Shown in pieces: positions 26,376 to 32,224 of a DNA stretch of 32,224 nt. The DNA lies in contig JAUQPG010000019.1 of assembly GCA_030550495.1 (NCBI GenBank), forward strand, positions 1-32,224, read 5' to 3'. A program made the position numbers and the translations under genes. Source of the DNA: Candidatus Bipolaricaulota bacterium (lineage in GTDB: Bacteria; Bipolaricaulota; Bipolaricaulia; RBG-16-55-9; DRXL01). The notes below the pieces were generated by a model that did no database searches, had not been told where the DNA came from, and was given only the letters and a program-made list of their open reading frames with translations. The first letter of the stretch is position 1; every line of letters starts with the position of its first letter.

Positions 26376-26404
26376 TTGACAGAGAGGACGTTGCCCCTTA
26401 TAAT
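26376..26404 (+). promoter_or_regulatory. Perfect consensus sigma70 promoter TTGACA-17-TATAAT upstream of the Clp ATPase
   Basis: TTGACA 26376-26381, 17-nt spacer, TATAAT 26399-26404. Confidence 0.9.
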
Positions 26405-26431
26405 TTAGCAGAGTGATAAAGAGACTGCTAA
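26405..26431 (+). promoter_or_regulatory. CIRCE-like inverted repeat TTAGCAGAG-N9-GACTGCTAA
   Basis: 7-bp arms TTAGCAG/CTGCTAA; 27-bp total length and outer TTAGCA/TGCTAA identical to CIRCE (TTAGCACTC-N9-GAGTGCTAA); abuts the -10. Confidence 0.55.
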
Positions 26432-26453
26432 TTTTAGAGGAGTGAGCATACCA

Positions 26454-28916
26454 ATGATCAGATTTGACCGCTTTACGGAGAAGGCCCAAGAGATCTTCCG
26501 CGACTCGACCGAGCTTTTAGAAAAATATAAGCACAATCAGTTAGATGTCGAGCATATCTTCTATACGTTGGCGGCCAAGGAGGGCGTCGGCCAAGAGCTC
26601 TTAAAAGAGATGGGCGTGCCCATCCCGGGGCTGCTCAAAGATCTGGAGATTCTCTTAACAGAGAAGCCAAGCGTCTCCACGACCATCGGGCAGCAGATCT
26701 ACATAACCCCGCGCTTGGAGATGCTCGTCAAGTCCGCCCAGGTCGAAGCCGACCGTCTGAGAGACGAGTTCATCGGAGTCGAGCACCTCTTAATTGCTAT
26801 CAGTCAGGATCCCAATACGGCCTTACGCAGGGTCTTATATAAATACGATATAACCCCGGAGCGGGTCTACCATGCCCTGTCGCGGGTGCGTGGCGCCCAG
26901 CGCGTCACCGATAGAGAAGCCGAAAGTCGCTACAAAGCGTTGGAGAGATTTTCTATTAATCTCACGGCGCTGGCCCGCGAGGGTAAGCTTGATCCGGTCA
27001 TCGGGCGCTCGCGGGAGATCCGTCGTGCCGTGCAGATCCTCTCCCGAAGAAAGAAGAACAACCCGGTCTTTATCGGGGAGCCTGGCGTGGGCAAGACGGC
27101 TATCGTTGAGGGCTTAGCCCAACGCATCGTCAAGGGCGAGGTCCCCCAGACCCTCAAGGACAAAGAGTTGATACAGTTAGACTTGGCTGCTCTTGTGGCA
27201 GGCACCAAATTTAGGGGCGAGTTCGAAGAGCGCCTCAAAGCTGTCATTCATGAGATCGAGAGCGCCAAGGGCAAAATTATTGTGTTTATAGACGAGCTGC
27301 ACACCGTCGTCGGCGCAGGGGCTGCCGAAGGCGCCATCGACGCGTCGAATATCTTAAAGCCCGTCTTAGCGCGCGGCACTTTCCAGGTGATCGGCGCAAC
27401 GACGCTCGACGAATATCGCGAGCATATCGAGCAGGACCCCGCGCTCGAACGGCGCTTCCAGAAAGTCTTAATAGAAGAGCCCTCTATAGATGAGACGATC
27501 GCGATCTTGGAGGGGCTGCGCCCCAAGCTCGAAGCCCATCATAGTGTAAAAATTACAGATGGCGCGCTGCGCGCGGCAGCCCAACTCTCGGCACGCTATA
27601 TCTCCGACAGATTCCTGCCCGACAAAGCCATAGACTTACTAGACGAAGCGGCATCCAAGCTCAGGGTCGATCGAACCTTCGCCCCCGAAGTCCAGGAGAT
27701 CGCAGAAAAAATTAGATTACTAGAAGGGCGCCTCAAGAACGCCGACCCCAAGACGGCCAAGCAATTAGAGAAAGAGCTAGAAAAGCTTCAAGCCGAAAAG
27801 CAGAAGCGCGAGGCCGAGCACGCGCAGAGAGTCCAGCGCGAGCCCGTCGTCACCGAGCGCGAGATCGCTGAGACCGTAGCCCTCTGGACGGGCGTCCCCG
27901 TCGAGCAGATGTTCGAGGAGGAGCGCGAAAGACTTGCGAAGCTCGAAGAACGGCTCCATCAGAGGGTGATCGACCAGAACGACGCCGTAAAAGCTGTAGC
28001 TCAGGCAGTTCGGCGCGCCCGCGCTGGACTGAAAGACCCCAGACGCCCGGCAGGGAGCTTCTTGTTCTTGGGGCCCACAGGCGTGGGCAAGACCGAGCTG
28101 GCTAAAGCGCTCGCTGAGGCGCTCTTTGGGGACGAGAACGCCCTGCTCAGATTTGATATGTCTGAATTTATGGAGCCCCATTCGGTGGCGAAGTTGATCG
28201 GCTCTCCCCCTGGATATGTGGGCTACGAGGAAGGAGGCCAGCTCACCGAGGCCGTGCGTCGAAAGCCCTATAGAGTCATTCTCTTTGACGAGATCGAAAA
28301 AGCCCATCGTGACGTCTTCAATATCTTGCTCCAAGTCTTGGACGACGGGCGGCTCACCGACGGGCATGGCCGCACCGTCGACTTCAAGAACACTATTATT
28401 CTGATGACGAGCAACTTAGGGAGCGAGCAGATCGTCTCCAAGACGACGCAACTGGGCTTTGCCAGCGAGAAGGACGACGCCCACGAACGATCTTATCAAG
28501 AGATCCGCGAGCGCGTCTTGAACGAGGTGAAGAAGTTCTTTAGACCTGAGTTCTTGAACAGACTCGACGGGATCATCGTCTTTCGCCCGCTCTCGAAGGA
28601 GAATCTCTTGGATATAGTCACGCTGAAGATAGAGGCGCTGCGCAAGAAGCTCGCCGAGCGCGAGATCACCCTCGAAGTGACCGAGCAAGCCAAGGCCATC
28701 TTGGCCGAGAAGGGCTATGACCCCTTGTACGGGGCTCGCCCGCTGCAGCGAGTCATCCAAGAGGAGATCGAGAACGAATTAGCTATGCAGATCGTCGAGA
28801 ATAAACTCAAAGAAGGGGACACGGTGCGCGTGGACGCGCGTGACGGCAAGCTCGTGATCGAAGTCGGCGTGAATGTAGCGGTTGGAGTCAGCCCGGCAAC
28901 TGAAGTTGCGGGCTAG
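26454..28916 (+). CDS. clpC: ClpA/ClpB-family AAA+ ATPase, ClpC-type by its short middle domain
   Basis: Clp N-domain, two AAA+ modules ([38 protein letters not shown]), [42 protein letters not shown] at 26454 preferred over GTG 26442. Confidence 0.9.
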   Translation: MIRFDRFTEKAQEIFRDSTELLEKYKHNQLDVEHIFYTLAAKEGVGQELLKEMGVPIPGLLKDLEILLTEKPSVSTTIGQQIYITPRLEMLVKSAQVEADRLRDEFIGVEHLLIAISQDPNTALRRVLYKYDITPERVYHALSRVRGAQRVTDREAESRYKALERFSINLTALAREGKLDPVIGRSREIRRAVQILSRRKKNNPVFIGEPGVGKTAIVEGLAQRIVKGEVPQTLKDKELIQLDLAALVAGTKFRGEFEERLKAVIHEIESAKGKIIVFIDELHTVVGAGAAEGAIDASNILKPVLARGTFQVIGATTLDEYREHIEQDPALERRFQKVLIEEPSIDETIAILEGLRPKLEAHHSVKITDGALRAAAQLSARYISDRFLPDKAIDLLDEAASKLRVDRTFAPEVQEIAEKIRLLEGRLKNADPKTAKQLEKELEKLQAEKQKREAEHAQRVQREPVVTEREIAETVALWTGVPVEQMFEEERERLAKLEERLHQRVIDQNDAVKAVAQAVRRARAGLKDPRRPAGSFLFLGPTGVGKTELAKALAEALFGDENALLRFDMSEFMEPHSVAKLIGSPPGYVGYEEGGQLTEAVRRKPYRVILFDEIEKAHRDVFNILLQVLDDGRLTDGHGRTVDFKNTIILMTSNLGSEQIVSKTTQLGFASEKDDAHERSYQEIRERVLNEVKKFFRPEFLNRLDGIIVFRPLSKENLLDIVTLKIEALRKKLAEREITLEVTEQAKAILAEKGYDPLYGARPLQRVIQEEIENELAMQIVENKLKEGDTVRVDARDGKLVIEVGVNVAVGVSPATEVAG

Positions 28917-28979
28917 GTTTGCAAAGCCCGCGGAGGCGGGCTTCGGAAGTTCCAGCCCGCAAGTTGACTCGCCGGGCTT
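28890..28979. repeat. Compound REP-like element of three hairpins with AGCCCG cores
   Basis: AGCCCGGCAACT..AGTTGCGGGCT (28890-28914); AAGCCCGC-GGAG-GCGGGCTT (28924-28943); AGCCCG..CGGGCT (28954-28978). Confidence 0.8.
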
Positions 28980-29022
28980 GCTTGAGGTGCGCGCGTCTGC
29001 TAGACTCACGCGGGAGCGATCC

Positions 29023-29580
29023 ATGGCTATCTCAGTGACCAAGCGGCTCTTCACCGTAGCAGAGTACTATCGGATGGCGCAGGCGGGCATCTTCTCCGAA
29101 GATGACCATGTCGAACTGTTAGAAGGGGAGATCTTCGAGATGAGTCCTATCAGTAGCCGTCATGCGAGCTGCGTCTCGCGTTTGAATCATCTGCTCCAAT
29201 CTCGCTTGCAGGGGCGCGCTATCGTGAGCGTGCAGAACCCAGTCCGTCTCAGTGAATACTCAGAGCCTCAGCCCGATATTGCTGTGCTGAAGTTTCGCTC
29301 AGATTTTTATAGTCTCGAGCATCCCAAGCCTGAAGACGTCTTGCTCGTCATAGAAGTCTGTGAGACATCAGCTGAATTTGATCGGCGCGTCAAGCTCCCC
29401 CTCTACGCGAAGTCCGGTATTCCTGAAGTCTGGTTGATAGACCTCACGCAAGAGCAGATCGAAATCTATCGTGCCCCTTCCTCTCAAGGCTACAGCGACG
29501 CCCAGACGTTTCGGCGCGGCCAGACTGTGACAGCACAGCTTCTCCCTGTAGAACTCGCGGTCGAGGAACTCGTAGGTTAA
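29023..29580 (+). CDS. Uma2 family (DUF820, restriction endonuclease-like fold) protein
   Basis: MAISVTKRLFTVAEYYRMAQAGIFSEDDHVELLEGEIFEMSPISSRHA...PDIAVLK...LLVIEVCETSAEFDRRVKLPLYAKSGIPEVWLIDL. Start moved from 28882 to 29023. Confidence 0.92.
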   Translation: MAISVTKRLFTVAEYYRMAQAGIFSEDDHVELLEGEIFEMSPISSRHASCVSRLNHLLQSRLQGRAIVSVQNPVRLSEYSEPQPDIAVLKFRSDFYSLEHPKPEDVLLVIEVCETSAEFDRRVKLPLYAKSGIPEVWLIDLTQEQIEIYRAPSSQGYSDAQTFRRGQTVTAQLLPVELAVEELVG

Positions 29581-29665
29581 TCACAGAGTTTGCTCAATCG
29601 TCGCACGATCTCCTTGGCAGCCCTCGGTAGCGTGCCTTCGAGTCAGCCAATTTATGATCGAAATA

Positions 29666-29899
29666 CTAGACGAACGTCTCGTACAAGATCGCTTGCACTA
29701 TTTCTAGAGAGAGCTCTTTGGTAGTACAGAGCTTCTGAGTAATGCGCTTAATCTCCGGGGTGTATTCATCGTCAGGACATCCTAGAGAGAGTAAGCCAAT
29801 GGGATCGAAGTGATCCACGACTTCTTTCACAACCTGATAGAGTTCCCTTCTAGCGACGTCGGCGCCAGCCAGTTTGCCACTTGTCTGCTGATGGCTCAT
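29666..29899 (-). CDS. DUF1871-like small protein
   Basis: VVKEVVDHFDPIGLLSLGCPDDEYTPEIKRI resembles the 'WDPIG...DEY' signature of DUF1871. Confidence 0.6.
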   Translation of the reverse strand: MSHQQTSGKLAGADVARRELYQVVKEVVDHFDPIGLLSLGCPDDEYTPEIKRITQKLCTTKELSLEIVQAILYETFV

Positions 29900-30083
29900 A
29901 AACTGTGATCACCTTCATGCGCTGCCCCTTGACGGGATACGCCAGCACTATGTGTATCGGGCGACGCTGCGTGGTGTACCCCAATACCAAGCAACTTGGC
30001 CCTCGCGGGTCGTCGGGATAATCTTCAACGACCTGCCCATCTTGGCACGCACGCGCTGCAAGAGCAGGGGCCTCCTGGACAAT
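29850..30083 (-). pseudogene. Truncated DUF4258-like gene
   Basis: Frame translated by hand: ...GQVVEDYPDDPRGPSCLVLGYTTQRRPIHIVLAYPVKGQRMKVITVYEPSADKWQTGWRRRR*; in-frame TAG at 30084-30086 and no ATG/GTG before the conserved core. Confidence 0.6.
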
Positions 30084-30096
30084 CTAAGGCTTTTCT

Positions 30097-30558
30097 TCAT
30101 AAGAAGAGATGGATCACTCCCAGTGTTGCTAGCGTCACGAGTATCCCTGCAATACACACTCCCAAAGCGATAAGAGGGAGCGCATACTTGAAGGGAATCC
30201 CAAAGACGTGAGCGATCAACGCCCCCGTCCATGCTCCTGTCGCCGGCAAGGGAACAGCGACAAAGAGCACGAGCGCGATTGCTCCCAGGCGCTCGATCAT
30301 CGGGCTATGGCGCCTTCTCGTGTGCTCAAAGAGCCAACCCAGCAAGCGATCGCAGAGCCCAGAGCGCCGAAGCACTGCTGTTATGGGGCCCAAGAGCTTC
30401 AGCAGGATCGGCACGGGGAGCACATTCCCCAACACCCCTACTAGATAGGCCATCACCGGATCGAACCCGTAGACCCCAATCGCTACCGGGATCGCCCCGC
30501 GCAGCTCGCTGACGGGCAGGGCCGCTACGAGGAGCACTGTCAGGATCTCGCCGATCAT
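30097..30558 (-). CDS. Small multidrug export protein family (COG2426-like) membrane protein
   Basis: MIGEILTVLLVAALPVSELRGAIPVAIGVYGFDPVMAYLVGVLGNVLPVPILLKLL...; start at 30558 rather than the 31143 ORF start, which lies antisense to guaB. Confidence 0.88.
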   Translation of the reverse strand: MIGEILTVLLVAALPVSELRGAIPVAIGVYGFDPVMAYLVGVLGNVLPVPILLKLLGPITAVLRRSGLCDRLLGWLFEHTRRRHSPMIERLGAIALVLFVAVPLPATGAWTGALIAHVFGIPFKYALPLIALGVCIAGILVTLATLGVIHLFL

Positions 30559-30576
30559 GGGCTCTATTATACACCG

Positions 30577-30604
30577 TTGCACCTCGCGAGAAACTCTGTA
30601 TAAT
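30577..30604 (+). promoter_or_regulatory. Promoter TTGCAC-16-TATAAT for guaB
   Basis: TTGCAC 30577-30582, 16-nt spacer, TATAAT 30599-30604, SD GGGAGGG, GTG start at 30634. Confidence 0.7.
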
Positions 30605-30633
30605 AACTCAAAGCGAGCACGGGAGGGATTAGT

Positions 30634-32091
30634 GTGAAGCTCGCGCTCACCTTTGATGATGTCTTGCTCGTGCCCAGGTACTCGGAGATCCTGCCCCACG
30701 AAGTCGACGTCTCGACCAGACTGACCCGGAATATCACGCTCAAGATCCCCATTATCAGCGCGGCCATGGACACGGTCACCGAAGCCGCTATGGCTATCGC
30801 TATGGCCAAAGAAGGGGGGCTTGGGGTCATCCATCGCAATCTCACGCCCCAGCAGCAAGCCGAAGAAGTCCGCAAAGTCAAGCGCTACGAAGCCGGCATT
30901 ATTAAAGACCCCTGGACGCTCACCAAGGACGAGCCCGTCGGCCGAGCGCTGCGCTTGATGGCCGAACATAATATCTCCGGGGTGCCCATTATCGACCCTC
31001 AGACCCGGGTCTTGGAGGGGATTATCACCATGCGCGATCTGCAGCTGCGGGAAGATCTCGACGAGCCCATCGCCCGCCGCATGACCCCCAAAGAGAGATT
31101 GATCACGGCTCCCGTGGGGGTCACCCTCGAACGCGCTAAGCAAATATTACAAGAGCACCGGATCGAGAAGCTCCCCTTGGTCGACGAAAGATTTAGGCTC
31201 TGCGGGCTGATCACCATGAAAGATATTAAAAAAGCCGAGCAGTTCCCCAACGCGTGCAAGGACGCTCACGGACGGTTGCTCTGTGGTGCGGCGGTTGGGG
31301 TCTCTTTGGATATGGAGCGCGAGGCTCTGCTTATCGAGGCTGGGGTCGACCTCTTGGTAATCGACACGGCTCACGGCCATAGCTCTAGAGTGATCGAAAA
31401 AGTCCGGGCATTGAAGAAGCACTTCAAGGTCGACGTCATGGCGGGCAATGTCGCTACGGCCGAGGGTACTAAAGCCCTCATAGACGCCGGCGCAGATGCC
31501 GTGAAAGTCGGGATCGGTGGCGGCTCGATCTGCACGACCCGCGTTGTCAGCGGGGTGGGCGTCCCCCAGCTGTCGGCGGTGCTGGAGTGTGCCAAAGTCG
31601 CCCAGGCTGCAAAAGTCCCGATTATCTCTGACGGCGGGATTCGCTATTCGGGGGACATCGCGAAGGCGCTCGCTGCGGGGGCCAACGCCGTGATGATCGG
31701 CAATCTATTAGCGGGCACTGAAGAAGCCCCCGGCGAGCTCTTCACCCTCAAGGGCGAGACGTATAAGACGTATCGGGGGATGGGGTCGCTAGGAGCGCTC
31801 AGGGACGCTCCCAAGGGGGATCGTCGGTATTTCTGGGATGACTCGAAGGAACCCATCGCTGAGGGGGTCGAGGGCCGGGTGCGCTATCGCGGCAAGGTCG
31901 CCGATGTGCTCTATCAGCTCGTTGGGGGCGTCAAGGTTGCCATGGGCTACTGCGGGGCTCCGGACATCCCTACTCTTCAGAGAACTGCAGAATTTGTGCA
32001 GATCACGCGCGCGGCGCTGGTCGAGAGCCATCCCCACGACGTCCAGATCACAAAAGAAGCGCCCAATTACAGATTTGGGGAGGAGGGGTGA
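30634..32091 (+). CDS. guaB: Inosine-5'-monophosphate dehydrogenase
   Basis: [47 protein letters not shown], two CBS motifs, [37 protein letters not shown]. Confidence 0.97.
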   Translation: MKLALTFDDVLLVPRYSEILPHEVDVSTRLTRNITLKIPIISAAMDTVTEAAMAIAMAKEGGLGVIHRNLTPQQQAEEVRKVKRYEAGIIKDPWTLTKDEPVGRALRLMAEHNISGVPIIDPQTRVLEGIITMRDLQLREDLDEPIARRMTPKERLITAPVGVTLERAKQILQEHRIEKLPLVDERFRLCGLITMKDIKKAEQFPNACKDAHGRLLCGAAVGVSLDMEREALLIEAGVDLLVIDTAHGHSSRVIEKVRALKKHFKVDVMAGNVATAEGTKALIDAGADAVKVGIGGGSICTTRVVSGVGVPQLSAVLECAKVAQAAKVPIISDGGIRYSGDIAKALAAGANAVMIGNLLAGTEEAPGELFTLKGETYKTYRGMGSLGALRDAPKGDRRYFWDDSKEPIAEGVEGRVRYRGKVADVLYQLVGGVKVAMGYCGAPDIPTLQRTAEFVQITRAALVESHPHDVQITKEAPNYRFGEEG

Positions 32092-32117
32092 AACTTTCAA
32101 AGCCCACCCGTGTATAG

Positions 32118-32123
32118 TATAAT
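32118..32123 (+). promoter_or_regulatory. -10 element TATAAT of a promoter for a structured leader or RNA running off the window
   Basis: TATAAT with weak -35 TTTCAA (32095-32100, 17-nt spacer); downstream hairpin ATGTACCC (32176-32183)/GGGTACAT (32190-32197). Confidence 0.6.
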
Positions 32124-32224
32124 ATAGTTAGCTGGTGGGCTAGATAACCTCCTTCTTTGGCGAGGTGACCCCGGTATGTACCCCTCTCAGGGTACATCGG
32201 CCGCCAGGGTTTTGCCCCGTCTCT

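Noticed and set aside
29581-29660. Possible remnant coding fragment (LEGTLPRAAKEIVRRLSKLC in one minus frame)
   Set aside because: Too short and no recognisable family; could be chance.
30559-31143. N-terminal extension of the small export protein ORF
   Set aside because: Lies antisense within guaB and has non-native composition; the true start is the ATG at 30558 before the TM segments.
1-32224. CRISPR arrays, insertion sequences, prophage or integrase genes, rRNA or tRNA genes
   Set aside because: No regular direct repeats with spacers, no transposase or integrase motifs, and no recognisable rRNA or tRNA sequence seen.

Overview
This 32 kb window is ordinary bacterial chromosome with a strong cell-envelope theme. 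No rRNA, tRNA, CRISPR array, transposase or phage gene could be supported.

Layout, left to right:
(1) 1-7479: exported/surface proteins (PKD lipoprotein, beta-rich protein, cohesin-like plus EF-hand/dockerin-like protein, PKD plus FG-GAP protein, S8 subtilase with a C-terminal sorting-tail-like domain).
(2) 7489-8307: N-terminal half of a split transketolase, with no partner in the window.
(3) 8310-11299: RTX/InlB-like repeat protein and a Tat-exported FG-GAP/PQQ-like repeat protein.
(4) 11281-12230: tsaE and a YkuK/DUF458 gene.
(5) 12231-12771: an intergenic region rich in secondary structure, with a candidate structured RNA.
(6) 12772-16301: Rcp1-like response regulator, PAS histidine kinase, Crp/Fnr and Lrp/AsnC regulators.
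(7) 16427-19970: panB-panE-tig-clpP.
(8) 20642-25365: tandem array of three paralogous exported beta-rich proteins sharing a CFxECKP motif and a C-terminal Phe, next to an SLH/coiled-coil/C-terminal-TM protein (Omp-alpha-like layout).
(9) 26454-28916: ClpC/ClpB-type AAA+ gene with a consensus promoter and a CIRCE-geometry inverted repeat.
(10) 28890-30083: small accessory stretch (REP-like element, Uma2, DUF1871-like, truncated DUF4258).
(11) 30097-32091: small multidrug export protein and guaB, then a promoter and structured leader at the window edge.

Best candidates for something undescribed are the paralog array with its SLH tether, the pseudoknotted RNA candidate at 12401-12587, and the palindromic elements that contribute protein-coding sequence. 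All calls come from reading the sequence and motifs; no search was run.
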